DNA of 64,000 nucleotides from Melastoma dodecandrum. Taxonomy: Eukaryota; Streptophyta; Magnoliopsida; Myrtales; Melastomataceae. Where the stretch lies: contig JARUPY010000165.1 of assembly GCA_029817715.1 (NCBI GenBank), forward strand, positions 124,001 through 188,000, written 5' to 3'. A program made the translations under genes and the position numbers. The first letter of the stretch is position 1. Every line of letters begins with the position of its first letter. This document shows, in pieces, positions 10,366 to 22,455 of the stretch. The notes under the pieces were generated by a model. It saw only the letters and a program-made list of their open reading frames with translations. It did not search any database and had not been told where the DNA came from.

Positions 10366-13300
10366 TTATGAGTGAGGATTACAAATTCCTAACTCATTCC
10401 GTAAATAGTTAAACCTCTCCTTATCAAGTGGTTTAGTAAAAATATCAGCAAGCTGTTGCTCAGTATTAATGTACTGAATATCAACATTGCCATTTTGCAC
10501 ATTGTCACGAAGAAAATGATGTCTCAACTCAATATGCTTAGATCTTGAGTGATAGACAGGATTTCGTGATAAATTAATTGCACTTGTGTTATCACACATT
10601 ATTGGAATACTATCAAAATGAAGATCGTAATCTTCAAGTTGTTGTCGCATCCAAAGCAACTGGGCACAGCAACTAGCTGCTGCGACATATTCTGCTTCTG
10701 CTGTAGATAAAGCAACCGATGTCTGCTTTTTAGAGAACCAGGAAATCAACATATTTCCTAGTAATTGACAAGTACCAGATGTACTTTTTCTATCAATGCG
10801 ACATCCAGCATAGTCGGCATCTGAATATCCAATAGGATCCAGCAATGATCCTCTGGGATACCACAGGCCTAAGCTAACAGTTCTTGCGAGGTATCGAAAG
10901 ATCCTCTTAACTGCAGCAAGATGTGACTCTTTTGGAGCAGATTGATATCTAGCGCATAAGCATACGCTGAACATGATATCAAGTCTCGAAGCAGTAAGAT
11001 AGAGTAATGATCCTATCATGCTCCTATATAATTTGGAATCAACTTCCTTTCCATCCTCATCTTTCTCAATTTTGGTATTATTACCAATCGGAGTTGACAG
11101 AGGTTTAGCATTCTCAAGATTAAATTTCTTGAGCAACTGTTTGTTGTATTTTTCTTGATGGATAAAGATTCCATCTTTGGTTTGTTTGATTTGAAGTCCA
11201 AGAAAGAAGGTTAGTTCTCCCATGAGACTCATTTCAAATTCTCCTTTCATTAGATCAGAGAATTCGGTACACAATTTTTCATTAGTTGAACCAAATATAA
11301 TGTCATCTACATATATTTGAGCAACTAACAGATCAGCATCATGTTTCTTAAGAAACAAGGTTGTATATATTTTTCCACGCTTGTATCCTTTCTCGATAAG
11401 AAAAGAACTAAGCTTTTCGTACCATGCTCTTGGTGCTTGCTTAAGCCCATACAAGGCTTTAGAAAGCTTATAAACATGATTACGATACTTTGGGTCGGTG
11501 AATCCAGGAGGTTGTTCAACATACACTTCCTCTTTTAGATCACCATTAAGGAATGCACTTTTCACATCCATTTGAAATAACTTAAAGTCATTATAGCAAG
11601 CATACGCTAAGAGTAGACGTATTGCCTCAAGACGTGCTACAGGAGCAAACGTCTCATCATAATCAATACCCTCTTCTTGAGAGTAACCTTTTGCTACAAG
11701 TCTAGCTTTGTTTCTTACAACATTTCCAGACTTATCAAGTTTATTACGATAAACCCATTTTGTTCCAATAATGGAACGATCATTGGGTCTACGTACTAAA
11801 CTCCAAACTTTGTTTCTCTCAAATTGGTTCAATTCCTCTTGCATTGCAAGAATCCAATTGGGGTCATCAAGCGCATCATCAATGCCTTGAGGTTCATCTT
11901 GAGAGATAAAAGCAGAGTGTTCACAGTACAGGCTTGCTGTATGTCGGGTTCGCACTCCTGTGTGCAATGATCCTATTACTTGGTTAATAGGATGCCTTTT
12001 CTTATATAAAGAAGGAACACAATCCTCTATTTGTATATCCTGGAAGCCACCAGAAGCATTTTCAGTAAGTGCAGTAGGTACTTGTTGTACATCTGCTACA
12101 GTGTTTCCATTCGGATTATGTTCAGCAATCGTTTGTTGTGATGTTTCATTTGATACTGTTGTTGAGGATTGTGCTGCTGCATCCACAGCAACTTCCTCCT
12201 GTGTCGGAGAATCATCAACCTTAACATTGATAGACTCTTCAACAGTTAGAGTTCTTTTATTAAAAACTCTATATGCTTTGCTCGTTAGGGAATATCCTAA
12301 GAATATGCCCTCATCAGATCGAGCATCAAACTTTCCGACACCATCTTTGATGGGTCTCAAGATATAACAGTTGCTTCCAAATGGATGAAAGTATGAGATA
12401 TTAGGCTTTCTGCCTTTATATAACTCATAAGGAGTTTTACCTAATGAGTGTCTCAAATGAATACGATTTGAGATGTAGCATGCTGTGCTTACAGCTTCAG
12501 CCCAAAGATTTTTAGCAACCTCACTTTCCAGCAACATGGTTCTCGCCATGTCTTGTAAGGTTCGATTCTTTCGCTCTACAACTCCATTTTGCTGTGGAGT
12601 GTATGGAGCAGAGAAATTATGATTAATACCATATTCTTCACAAAATGAAGCAAAGTCATGGTTTTCGAATTCGGTACCATGATCCGTTCTTATACTTCGT
12701 AGAGAAATACCTTTCTCATTTTGAAGTTGTTTGACTAACGTTTCAAAGGTTGCAAACGCATCACTCTTGTGAGCTAAGAATTTAACCCAAGTGAATCTGG
12801 AGAAGTCATCTACCACAACTAATCCATAACGTTTACCTCCAAGACTTTGAGTTCTTGTTGGACCAAATAAGTCCATATGAAGTAATTCAAGCGGAGTCTT
12901 GCTTGAAATCATATTCTTGCTTTTAAAAGATACCTTTGTTTGTTTGCCAATAGCACAAGCATTACATATCTTGTTATTGTCAAACTTGATTTTAGGTAAT
13001 CCCTTAGTAGCATCTTTTCTGGCTAGTTTGGACAACAAGTCATAGTTTGCGTGTCCCAACCTTCGATGCCAAAGAGTTGCTTCATCCTTAATGGACATGA
13101 GACAATTTTCTCCAGCGGAGATGTTCTTAAAAGACAGGATATAGATGTTTTTCTTGCGTTCACCAATGAAACACGTAACATCATCCCGTGAAACAGTACA
13201 TGTTTTCTCATTGAAGGCAACATGATAGCCCTTATCACACAATTGACTAATACTAATCAAATTGTGCTGGAGTCCTTTGACATAAAGAACTCCTTCAATG

Positions 13301-13506
13301 GTGAGGGAGTCAGAACAGCAAATGGTTCCTATTCCTTTAACCATCCCTTTTCCATTATCACCAAAAGTGACAGCATCACCATCCTGGAAAACCAGTGTGG
13401 AGAATAAGGAGACATCTCCTGACATGTGCCTCGAACAGCCACTATCTAAGTACCATACATGGTCCTTAGCGATGGACTTGAAGTATCCCTGAGATAGAGA
13501 AAGAAC
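10366..13506 (-). CDS. pol: copia pol polyprotein (PR-IN-RT-RNase H), unit 1
   Basis: Open from just after the gag stop to 10366. Numbering from the internal Met at 13425 gives 1019 residues. The aspartic protease motif '[11 protein letters not shown]' lies just before that Met. The integrase zinc site is H120, H125, C154, C157. The DDE catalytic residues are D185 ('HMDLFGP'), D248 ('RTDHGTEF') and E284 ('NGVVERKNR'). The RT starts near 535 with 'WSLV' and has the active site YVDD at 705-708. RNase H has D869 in 'GYSDADYAG' and an 'STAEAEYVA' motif near 907. The C-terminus '[10 protein letters not shown]' is typical. No stop or frameshift, so it looks competent. It is in the same frame as gag, separated only by TAA at 13507-13509. 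Products would be made in the cytoplasm inside Gag particles. Confidence 0.95.
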   Translation of the reverse strand, partial: VLSLSQGYFKSIAKDHVWYLDSGCSRHMSGDVSLFSTLVFQDGDAVTFGDNGKGMVKGIGTICCSDSLTIEGVLYVKGLQHNLISISQLCDKGYHVAFNEKTCTVSRDDVTCFIGERKKNIYILSFKNISAGENCLMSIKDEATLWHRRLGHANYDLLSKLARKDATKGLPKIKFDNNKICNACAIGKQTKVSFKSKNMISSKTPLELLHMDLFGPTRTQSLGGKRYGLVVVDDFSRFTWVKFLAHKSDAFATFETLVKQLQNEKGISLRSIRTDHGTEFENHDFASFCEEYGINHNFSAPYTPQQNGVVERKNRTLQDMARTMLLESEVAKNLWAEAVSTACYISNRIHLRHSLGKTPYELYKGRKPNISYFHPFGSNCYILRPIKDGVGKFDARSDEGIFLGYSLTSKAYRVFNKRTLTVEESINVKVDDSPTQEEVAVDAAAQSSTTVSNETSQQTIAEHNPNGNTVADVQQVPTALTENASGGFQDIQIEDCVPSLYKKRHPINQVIGSLHTGVRTRHTASLYCEHSAFISQDEPQGIDDALDDPNWILAMQEELNQFERNKVWSLVRRPNDRSIIGTKWVYRNKLDKSGNVVRNKARLVAKGYSQEEGIDYDETFAPVARLEAIRLLLAYACYNDFKLFQMDVKSAFLNGDLKEEVYVEQPPGFTDPKYRNHVYKLSKALYGLKQAPRAWYEKLSSFLIEKGYKRGKIYTTLFLKKHDADLLVAQIYVDDIIFGSTNEKLCTEFSDLMKGEFEMSLMGELTFFLGLQIKQTKDGIFIHQEKYNKQLLKKFNLENAKPLSTPIGNNTKIEKDEDGKEVDSKLYRSMIGSLLYLTASRLDIMFSVCLCARYQSAPKESHLAAVKRIFRYLARTVSLGLWYPRGSLLDPIGYSDADYAGCRIDRKSTSGTCQLLGNMLISWFSKKQTSVALSTAEAEYVAAASCCAQLLWMRQQLEDYDLHFDSIPIMCDNTSAINLSRNPVYHSRSKHIELRHHFLRDNVQNGNVDIQYINTEQQLADIFTKPLDKERFNYLRNELGICNPHS

Positions 13507-15030
13507 TTAAGTGAGTCGTTCTTTCCATTTGACAATAGAACCATCAACTTTAGAAGAAATGCCACGCATATCATTTCGCCGCACATGGCAATTTTTAATG
13601 AAATGATCTGGCCTTCTACAGTAGTAGCAAAGTCTAGGTAGCCTTTGAATAATATAATGAGACTCGCCATTCCTAACATGAGGAGGAACATATTTCCCAT
13701 GATGTGAATGTTTCTCATTTCCAGGAGCATGCATCTCATGCATACATAAATCATTTTTGTTGTTCACAGCATCAAGTTGCTGCTGCAATTCTTCAATCTT
13801 TGATTTGGATTCAGAAAGCTTCTTTACCGCTTTCTTAGCCTTTGCTGATAACTCTTCCTTAAGAGAAGCGTTCTCAGCACTCAAGAATTTATTTTCCTTC
13901 TTAAGGGCTTTATTGTTTGCGGATAAAGACTCAATTTTATCATAGAGTTCCGAGAAAAGATTCTCAATATCTTCAGCAGATAGATCAGAAGGTGAGAAAG
14001 CGTTTACCTTCTCAGTTTCAGCATCAGTTTGCGCCATATAGCAGATGTGTGCTGTTTCGTCATCCTGATCTGATTCCTCATCACTATCACTCCAAGATGC
14101 CATCATGGCATTTTTCTTGTATTTTGAAGATTTGCCCTTCTCATTCAAAAGTGGGCAATCTGGTCGCATATGACCAGGTTTGTTGCACTCATAGCATACA
14201 CCACCTTTACTTTGGTGTGGTTTAGTATTCTTCTTTTTAATATCTCGCTTTCCCTTAAAGCGATTTTTGTGAAGATACCTTTTGAATTTCCTTGCCATCA
14301 AGGAGACTTCATCCTCAGAATCAGATGAAGATTTATCCTCAGATTCATCGGACATTTCGACATTTCCCTTAAATGCCACAGCATTGGATTTCTTTTCTTC
14401 AGCAAACTTGTTCTCATTCTCATAAGCGACAAGAGAACCAAGTAGCTGTTGAATACTTAAGCTCGTTAAGTCCTTTGCTTCTTCGATTGCCGTTTTCTTG
14501 GCTTCCCAAGTTTTAGGCAAAGAGCGAAGTATCTTTCTGACCAACTCAGAATTAGAAATAGTTTTGCCAAGGGATTCCATGGCATTAGTGATTTCGGTGA
14601 GTCTATCAAACATTTGATTTATTGACTCATCCTTTTTCATCTTGAATGCTTCGTATTGAGTTACTAATGCATTCACTTTGGATTCCTTGACTTGTTCTGT
14701 TCCATCATAGATCAAAGCAAGTCTATCCCACATTTCTTTCGCCGTCTTACAAGTAGAGACGCGATTGAATTCGTTTCCAGCAAGAGCGCACACTAAATAG
14801 TGCCTTGCTTTAGTATTGAGAGAAATAGTTCTCTTCCTTTCATTTTCATGCCGAATGTCGTTCGGATTAGGTGGAGGAACTATTAGATCTCCTTCCATAA
14901 TAATATGCCAGCAATCGGCTTCTTTTGCTCCAATGAACAACTCCATTCTCATTTTCCAATATGAGAAGTGTTGTCCTGCAAAGAGCGGTGGACGTTCGGT
15001 CGAATGACCATCAGTCAAGAGCATTGACAT
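13507..15030 (-). CDS. gag: copia Gag, unit 1
   Basis: 507 codons from the ATG at 15030; the frame is open a little further upstream, but no earlier ATG is seen. Residues about 10-200 form the plant copia Gag domain (UBN2/retrotran-gag type) with 'LNTKARHYLVCALAGNEF', 'TAKEMWDRLALIYDG' and 'KILRSLPKTW'. A CCHC knuckle is at C279-C292 ('CYECNKPGHMRPDC'). An acidic Ser-rich patch follows, then a coiled coil at about 355-425, and a second CCHC knuckle at C468-C481 ('CYYCRRPDHFIKNC'). Two knuckles and a coiled coil in one Gag are more than most copia elements have but fit the large Sirevirus Gag. It packages element RNA. The stop TAA is followed in frame by the protease domain. Confidence 0.95.
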   Translation of the reverse strand: MSMLLTDGHSTERPPLFAGQHFSYWKMRMELFIGAKEADCWHIIMEGDLIVPPPNPNDIRHENERKRTISLNTKARHYLVCALAGNEFNRVSTCKTAKEMWDRLALIYDGTEQVKESKVNALVTQYEAFKMKKDESINQMFDRLTEITNAMESLGKTISNSELVRKILRSLPKTWEAKKTAIEEAKDLTSLSIQQLLGSLVAYENENKFAEEKKSNAVAFKGNVEMSDESEDKSSSDSEDEVSLMARKFKRYLHKNRFKGKRDIKKKNTKPHQSKGGVCYECNKPGHMRPDCPLLNEKGKSSKYKKNAMMASWSDSDEESDQDDETAHICYMAQTDAETEKVNAFSPSDLSAEDIENLFSELYDKIESLSANNKALKKENKFLSAENASLKEELSAKAKKAVKKLSESKSKIEELQQQLDAVNNKNDLCMHEMHAPGNEKHSHHGKYVPPHVRNGESHYIIQRLPRLCYYCRRPDHFIKNCHVRRNDMRGISSKVDGSIVKWKERLT

Positions 15031-15150
15031 TCTGTTCAGTACTCGGCACCACCTTACTGTGCTTAATGTAAGACTGTCAGCAATCAGCTGTTTTGGTTCA
15101 GCAACAGAGTTCTGTACTAGCAATCACACAGAAAGCTTTCCAGCAAACCC

Positions 15151-15162
15151 GCTCTGATACCA
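15151..15162 (-). other. primer-binding site, unit 1 (tRNA-Met initiator)
   Basis: The minus strand reads TGGTATCAGAGC, the standard plant copia PBS complementary to the 3' end of initiator tRNA-Met, two bases from the LTR 2 boundary at 15165. Confidence 0.95.
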
Positions 15163-15164
15163 AT

Positions 15165-17276
15165 TGTTGGATCGTTCAGGAACACTAAGAGGGGGGTGAA
15201 TTAGTGTTTATAACTTTTTCGCCATTTCTCAGTGTCAGCGGAAGCGTACTGTATCACAGCAGAACGTTTCTCAGAATGAGAACTGCTTTGCTGTAACCGT
15301 TACGACTTAATCGTTGGATTCTCGTACTAGTGTTTACGCGATCGTAAGGGACACAGTAGTTTATAGTGGTTCGGCCTTAATCGACCTACGTCCACTTTCC
15401 ACCGTAGAGGTGATTCCACTATTTGAAAATAATGGGTGCAAAGAGCCCTTGCACTAGGCGTAACTTTTTCTCACAAAGTGAGATTTAGAATCCCGTACAA
15501 CAGATGATCACTCCTGGCAACGGTCAGCTCCTCACACAGTGGACGTCTGATCGTGTCCAGCAGAATGATGCTCACGCTCAGCAGTTGATTGCTCAAAGGA
15601 TTCGCACACAGCTCGTTGTCGCTTAATATAAACCTGACTATCAAAGCAGAGAGACAACGTTGTGTTAGTATATAAATCCTCACAGATAATTCCTTACAGT
15701 GAAGAATGGCTTCTCAGAGAGCAGCCCGTTTCTGCTTCACAGCGAAGGAATGCTTCGGCACTTGTTTGCTCAGAAGAGGATTTCCACAAAGATTTCGTCC
15801 CTTCTCCGGATGATCCTGTCTATAAGCGCAAGAGAGACAACCACAAAGTTGATCAAATAGATCACCACAAAGATCACTAAGAGAAGAACCACAAAGATCA
15901 CAAAGAAAACCACAAAGCCACTTAGAAGGTATCCGTCCTACACTCAGTTCGGACGTGCACGGTTACCACAGCCATGACTCACTGCACTGCACACCCAGTG
16001 CCTAGGGTGGAATTTTCCGATCCGTTGGCTTCCACGCAACCTGCTTTACTAACCCTCTGTATCAGGCGTTCAAGACTACTGCACAGCACCCCTGTGCTCG
16101 GGAGGAACTCTTTCCAGTCTGGCGGCGTTCCCAACTCCTGCTCTACCCTGCAGGCACGAGACTTCTGGCGCGCACCCGCAAGTGCGTGTCTAACTGCTCA
16201 AACTCCGTAGGCTCGAGACTTCCCTGCGAAAAGACACGACAAGAACGGCTTCTTGCCGATGGGTCAGCAACCGGTTACTGTAATCAGCACAGGTATTCAC
16301 CTAGCTTCCCTCAGACGATTCGCCGGCTGCTCGTTGAACGCACGAGGACACCTAGTCCCTTTCACGACGATCAAGGAATCTGAACTCAGCCCCTTGACAC
16401 CCTCGCACGCAGTTTGCGAGCAATAAGAACCAGGAGACACTTAGCACCTTCCGCTCTCCGTCGACCACTTAGACCACTCAGACCACTCAGCCACTCAGCC
16501 CACTTAGAAATCGTTCGAAAATGTTATGAGATTATGTGAGGGTCGTTTGGTATAAAAAGGAACGAAACAAATAATCGGTTTTCTAAAAACGAATAATTTG
16601 TTTCCTAAAATCAGAATACAGGAAGCTGTAATCGTGGATCAGCAACAGGATGCTCAACGGTCATAATGACCAAGAAGGGAAGGAAATCTTTGATGATATT
16701 CCTTGCACGTATAATCTTATCAGATTAAATAATGATTATCAGAATCAGATAATATATTTAATCATTAAATATAATTAGACTGCAATAAGCAAATCTGGAA
16801 TAATAATTATTCTTTCATCAGCGCAATAACGCAGAATAGTTTTGCTGTAATGCAGCAAGGTCTTTCTTAAGTGTAACGACACATTGCTTAGGTTGCAGCG
16901 TAACATTGCTGCAGGATAACATTGCTGCAGGATATCCAAGAAATATTTTGTTTCCAAAATTAAACTTGGAAAGCTAATCTCGTAATATTTAAATGCCTAA
17001 ACATTTATAATGAGATCATTAAGCTAGATTAAATGAACTTGGACACTTAGACGAATATTCTGAATTAGCCCAATATAAAATGTGAATATTAAAAAATATG
17101 TTTCCATATTTTCAATGTTTGTGCGTAAAATCACAGTAACATTTTACTGTAACGCAGCAAACTGTAATTGTTGCTTGCAGTGATTCAGCAACACATTTCT
17201 CAAGCTTATCACTAAGAATAAGCGAAGTGTTTCAGCGACTAGCTTCTCAAGCTCATCATCAAAACCAGGACTAACA
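15165..17276 (-). repeat. LTR 2 (shared middle LTR)
   Basis: 2112 bp. It serves as 5' LTR of unit 1 and 3' LTR of unit 2. By eye it is about 0.5% different from LTR 1 and about 1.3-1.5% from LTR 3. It shares scattered variants with LTR 3 (for example 'cccgtac' near 15493 and 'gcgcaataacg' near 16820). Confidence 0.95.
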
Positions 17277-17277
17277 T

Positions 17278-17412
17278 TCTCCCCCTTTTTGATGATGACA
17301 AAACACGAAGCGCATAGGGAAAAGATTATAGAGCTTGAAACACAAACTCAACTCCCCCTAAAATTAAGCAAGCTCCCCCTGAGAGTAAGCAACACATTTC
17401 TCCCCCTTTTTG
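17278..17412 (-). other. four poly-purine tracts, unit 2
   Basis: Same four G-rich tracts on the minus strand as at 8129-8263. The sequence around them (17280-17490) holds most of the differences I can see between the two internal regions. Confidence 0.8.
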
Positions 17413-17598
17413 TCATATCAAAAAGAAATGGAGGATAAAACTCAAGCTGCGTATTTACTTGTGCTGCAAAAATTTGCAAAGCACCCAAACAAATTCAAAC
17501 AGTTTGAAGACATCCAAAAGAAACATAGTGGAGAGATACTCAATCCACTTCAAAGTTATTCAAAAGAAACATTTCAAACCACAACAAGAAGAGTCATC

Positions 17599-19292
17599 TC
17601 AATCCTCGTGCGGGAGTTCCTTAACAACAGCCATCATCTCCTCAGTCATTTTCTCCAGCCTTGTCAACCTTTCCCCAAAGCCGTCCATCCTTTCCAGGAG
17701 ACAACGCCTGGTGAAGTTGATCTCATCACAGATTGTTGCCATGAGCTTGGAGTAAGAGACATCAGCCTGTGCACCAGTGGTGGTCTTCTCGCGTTTAACA
17801 TGCCTATGCTTTTCAGCAGGAGCAGCTTTCCCGCGTACAGAAGCAGCGATCTCTCGCTTGGAAGGCTTCTTAACGAAAGTGCCATCAACAAACTGATAGC
17901 CCATGCTTTCAACGGAGGCAGCTCCAATAACCTGAGTTGTCCAGGTGTCCATTTTGTTCAGAGGAGTAGCATCAAGATCATAATGCTTCAGGAGAGCTGT
18001 GATCACATTCGTGAAAGGGAGACCCCTATTCTCATCCTTAATGCATGAAGCCATATGGCTGAAGATGATACTTCCAAGATTTCCAGGAATGCCCTTCTTA
18101 AGATGGACCAGCAAGTTCCAATCACGAGGCATAACAGAATCAACACTCCCAACCCTTGGTGCCAAACAAGACATCACCACTTTGTGCAGCATTCTGTTGC
18201 TGAAGCTCAAAGAGGTGTTCTGTAGATAGCCAGAGGGTGTGATAGGGACTCCGTCATTGATGAGCTGATAGGCTTCCAACTTGCCTTCATTGATAACTCT
18301 CAGATTGTTGACAAGATTTGCATTAAAAATGCGACATATGTCAAAGACAGAGTAAACAAGCACTTTTCCATCAACGATGGCCATAATGAACTTGATATTC
18401 GAATCCTCCTTGTAAAAAGTCAGATTCTCATAGAATTGTTTCACCTTAGAGATAGACCCTATCTCATTGAACTCACAGAAGGTTTTCCAACTAAGCCGAT
18501 CAAACAAGTCAGCAATGGTCACCTGATGAGCAGTAAGCCAATCAAAGTCTACTCTCTTACAAGCAGTAACATTCCTTGTTTCCAAATTTCTATTTGGCAT
18601 CAAGTCATCAGCAAGAATGCGATTCAGTTCAGCCATGGAGACATATTGATCAATCTCAGGCAAGAAGACATCAGAGTCTGTAGCAAGCTTTTGCTTTTTG
18701 GATCCAGAGGGATCAGTTTTCGGAGTACCTGGTAAGGAACGCTTTCCTCTGGTACGAGAAGAAACACCTGGGAAATAAGAGTGTGCTTTCTCAGGGAGAT
18801 GGACATCAGTAACTTCAATCTCATCCCCAGCATCCTCAGAGAGATCCTTCTCCTTAGGCAACTCTGTCTCCTCATCCTGAGACATATCCTTGTTGCTCGA
18901 AGTTTGGTCACCCTCAAAGATAGCATCCACCTTAGTAGGTGAGGAGTCATCCTTTTCAGGAGTTCTTTGATTTTCTTCCAAAAGTCCTCCTTCCGATTTT
19001 TCAACATCAGGGAGAGTTTCCTCATCCACCGATTTTTCAGACATAGTAGCATCGGCCTTTGTCGGAGAAACTTTGTCAGAGGTGCTGACCTTCAAGCCAG
19101 CGGAGGGACCCTTGGAGACTTTGACAGGAGTTGTCTTAGCCTTACCAGCGGTGCCGGAGCAACGGGCGTCTCCCCCTTAGAAACAGGGGGTTGTTCCTCA
19201 AAACGAGAAACCTTGGAAGTTGCGGCCACAACCTTGGACCGTTTCTTGGGGGTTGCCTTCCCCTTGGCGGACATTGCCGATTTTGGTGCCAT
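17599..19292 (-). pseudogene. env-like ORF, unit 2
   Basis: The 498-residue main frame (17599-19095) is identical at protein level to unit 1. The N-terminal frame from the ATG at 19292 is open through 'PPVSKGETPVAPAP', where unit 1 has a stop, and ends at 19092. The same frame change between the two pieces is present, so it predates the tandem. Confidence 0.75.
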
Positions 19293-19514
19293 GGTTGATG
19301 GGAATCGAGAGATTTTAGGGTTTTGAGAGAAAAATGGGTAAGAATGAGGAGGTTTCGATTTGTTGTTTAAAAAGAAAGGAGCGGTTTATGCATTTGGAAT
19401 TTTTTTTTTTTTAATTTTAGAAAGTGGAGAATATGGAGGAGATGGTATGTAAATCACCAAATTTAGGCAACAAATAATTCTCTACCAAGAGAGAAGATAT
19501 TCTTACGTTTTATC

Positions 19515-20797
19515 TTATGAGTGAGGATTACAAATTCCTAACTCATTCCGTAAATAGTTAAACCTCTCCTTATCAAGTGGTTTAGTAAAAATATCAGCAA
19601 GCTGTTGCTCAGTATTAATGTACTGAATATCAACATTGCCATTTTGCACATTGTCACGAAGAAAATGATGTCTCAACTCAATATGCTTAGATCTTGAGTG
19701 ATAGACAGGATTTCGTGATAAATTAATTGCACTTGTGTTATCACACATTATTGGAATACTATCAAAATGAAGATCGTAATCTTCAAGTTGTTGTCGCATC
19801 CAAAGCAACTGGGCACAGCAACTAGCTGCTGCGACATATTCTGCTTCTGCTGTAGATAAAGCAACCGATGTCTGCTTTTTAGAGAACCAGGAAATCAACA
19901 TATTTCCTAGTAATTGACAAGTACCAGATGTACTTTTTCTATCAATGCGACATCCAGCATAGTCGGCATCTGAATATCCAATAGGATCCAGCAATGATCC
20001 TCTGGGATACCACAGGCCTAAGCTAACAGTTCTTGCGAGGTATCGAAAGATCCTCTTAACTGCAGCAAGATGTGACTCTTTTGGAGCAGATTGATATCTA
20101 GCGCATAAGCATACGCTGAACATGATATCAAGTCTCGAAGCAGTAAGATAGAGTAATGATCCTATCATGCTCCTATATAATTTGGAATCAACTTCCTTTC
20201 CATCCTCATCTTTCTAAAAGATACCTTTGTTTGTTTGCCAATAGCACAAGCATTACATATCTTGTTATTGTCAAACTTGATTTTAGGTAATCCCTTAGTA
20301 GCATCTTTTCTGGCTAGTTTGGACAACAAGTCATAGTTTGCGTGTCCCAACCTTCGATGCCAAAGAGTTGCTTCATCCTTAATGGACATGAGACAATTTT
20401 CTCCAGCGGAGATGTTCTTAAAAGACAGGATATAGATGTTTTTCTTGCGTTCACCAATGAAACACGTAACATCATCCCGTGAAACAGTACATGTTTTCTC
20501 ATTGAAGGCAACATGATAGCCCTTATCACACAATTGACTAATACTAATCAAATTGTGCTGGAGTCCTTTGACATAAAGAACTCCTTCAATGGTGAGGGAG
20601 TCAGAACAGCAAATGGTTCCTATTCCTTTAACCATCCCTTTTCCATTATCACCAAAAGTGACAGCATCACCATCCTGGAAAACCAGTGTGGAGAATAAGG
20701 AGACATCTCCTGACATGTGCCTCGAACAGCCACTATCTAAGTACCATACATGGTCCTTAGCGATGGACTTGAAGTATCCCTGAGATAGAGAAAGAAC
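19515..20797 (-). pseudogene. pol: copia pol with 1858-bp internal deletion, unit 2
   Basis: The N-terminal part (protease motif, integrase zinc domain, to residue about 167) is fused near 20216/20217 to sequence that corresponds to unit 1 residue about 786. Compared with unit 1, bases 11067-12924 are missing: the integrase catalytic core and almost all of the RT including YVDD. The loss is 1858 bases, not a multiple of three. The frame therefore shifts after the junction and stops 16 codons later, at 20165. The remaining 217-codon RNase H end (19515-20168) is open but out of frame. The junction shows about one base of shared sequence. This unit cannot make integrase or RT. Confidence 0.95.
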
Positions 20798-22321
20798 TTA
20801 AGTGAGTCGTTCTTTCCATTTGACAATAGAACCATCAACTTTAGAAGAAATGCCACGCATATCATTTCGCCGCACATGGCAATTTTTAATGAAATGATCT
20901 GGCCTTCTACAGTAGTAGCAAAGTCTAGGTAGCCTTTGAATAATATAATGAGACTCGCCATTCCTAACATGAGGAGGAACATATTTCCCATGATGTGAAT
21001 GTTTCTCATTTCCAGGAGCATGCATCTCATGCATACATAAATCATTTTTGTTGTTCACAGCATCAAGTTGCTGCTGCAATTCTTCAATCTTTGATTTGGA
21101 TTCAGAAAGCTTCTTTACCGCTTTCTTAGCCTTTGCTGATAACTCTTCCTTAAGAGAAGCGTTCTCAGCACTCAAGAATTTATTTTCCTTCTTAAGGGCT
21201 TTATTGTTTGCGGATAAAGACTCAATTTTATCATAGAGTTCCGAGAAAAGATTCTCAATATCTTCAGCAGATAGATCAGAAGGTGAGAAAGCGTTTACCT
21301 TCTCAGTTTCAGCATCAGTTTGCGCCATATAGCAGATGTGTGCTGTTTCGTCATCCTGATCTGATTCCTCATCACTATCACTCCAAGATGCCATCATGGC
21401 ATTTTTCTTGTATTTTGAAGATTTGCCCTTCTCATTCAAAAGTGGGCAATCTGGTCGCATATGACCAGGTTTGTTGCACTCATAGCATACACCACCTTTA
21501 CTTTGGTGTGGTTTAGTATTCTTCTTTTTAATATCTCGCTTTCCCTTAAAGCGATTTTTGCGAAGATACCTTTTGAATTTCCTTGCCATCAAGGAGACTT
21601 CATCCTCAGAATCAGATGAAGATTTATCCTCAGATTCATCGGACATTTCGACATTTCCCTTAAATGCCACAGCATTGGATTTCTTTTCTTCAGCAAACTT
21701 GTTCTCATTCTCATAAGCGACAAGAGAACCAAGTAGCTGTTGAATACTTAAGCTCGTTAAGTCCTTTGCTTCTTCGATTGCCGTTTTCTTGGCTTCCCAA
21801 GTTTTAGGCAAAGAGCGAAGTATCTTTCTGACCAACTCAGAATTAGAAATAGTTTTGCCAAGGGATTCCATGGCATTAGTGATTTCGGTGAGTCTATCAA
21901 ACATTTGATTTATTGACTCATCCTTTTTCATCTTGAATGCTTCGTATTGAGTTACTAATGCATTCACTTTGGATTCCTTGACTTGTTCTGTTCCATCATA
22001 GATCAAAGCAAGTCTATCCCACATTTCTTTCGCCGTCTTACAAGTAGAGACGCGATTGAATTCGTTTCCAGCAAGAGCGCACACTAAATAGTGCCTTGCT
22101 TTAGTATTGAGAGAAATAGTTCTCTTCCTTTCATTTTCATGCCGAATGTCGTTCGGATTAGGTGGAGGAACTATTAGATCTCCTTCCATAATAATATGCC
22201 AGCAATCGGCTTCTTTTGCTCCAATGAACAACTCCATTCTCATTTTCCAATATGAGAAGTGTTGTCCTGCAAAGAGCGGTGGACGTTCGGTCGAATGACC
22301 ATCAGTCAAGAGCATTGACAT
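20798..22321 (-). CDS. gag: copia Gag, unit 2
   Basis: Intact 507-codon gag from the ATG at 22321, identical to unit 1 except for Arg instead of His at residue 254. Both CCHC knuckles and the coiled coil are kept. It ends in the same TAA before the protease frame. An intact gag beside a dead pol means this unit could still supply coat protein and could be mobilised in trans. Confidence 0.93.
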   Translation of the reverse strand: MSMLLTDGHSTERPPLFAGQHFSYWKMRMELFIGAKEADCWHIIMEGDLIVPPPNPNDIRHENERKRTISLNTKARHYLVCALAGNEFNRVSTCKTAKEMWDRLALIYDGTEQVKESKVNALVTQYEAFKMKKDESINQMFDRLTEITNAMESLGKTISNSELVRKILRSLPKTWEAKKTAIEEAKDLTSLSIQQLLGSLVAYENENKFAEEKKSNAVAFKGNVEMSDESEDKSSSDSEDEVSLMARKFKRYLRKNRFKGKRDIKKKNTKPHQSKGGVCYECNKPGHMRPDCPLLNEKGKSSKYKKNAMMASWSDSDEESDQDDETAHICYMAQTDAETEKVNAFSPSDLSAEDIENLFSELYDKIESLSANNKALKKENKFLSAENASLKEELSAKAKKAVKKLSESKSKIEELQQQLDAVNNKNDLCMHEMHAPGNEKHSHHGKYVPPHVRNGESHYIIQRLPRLCYYCRRPDHFIKNCHVRRNDMRGISSKVDGSIVKWKERLT

Positions 22322-22441
22322 TCTGTTCAGTACTCGGCACCACCTTACTGTGCTTAATGTAAGACTGTCAGCAATCAGCTGTTTTGGTTCAGCAACAGAG
22401 TTCTGTACTAGCAATCACACAGAAAGCTTTCCAGCAAACCC

Positions 22442-22453
22442 GCTCTGATACCA
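22442..22453 (-). other. primer-binding site, unit 2 (tRNA-Met initiator)
   Basis: Same TGGTATCAGAGC sequence on the minus strand, two bases from LTR 3. Confidence 0.95.
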
Positions 22454-22455
22454 AT

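Noticed and set aside
17410..18048. 212-codon plus-strand ORF opposite the env-like gene of unit 2
   Set aside because: Antisense to the env-like ORF; the unit 1 equivalent is interrupted, so it is not conserved.
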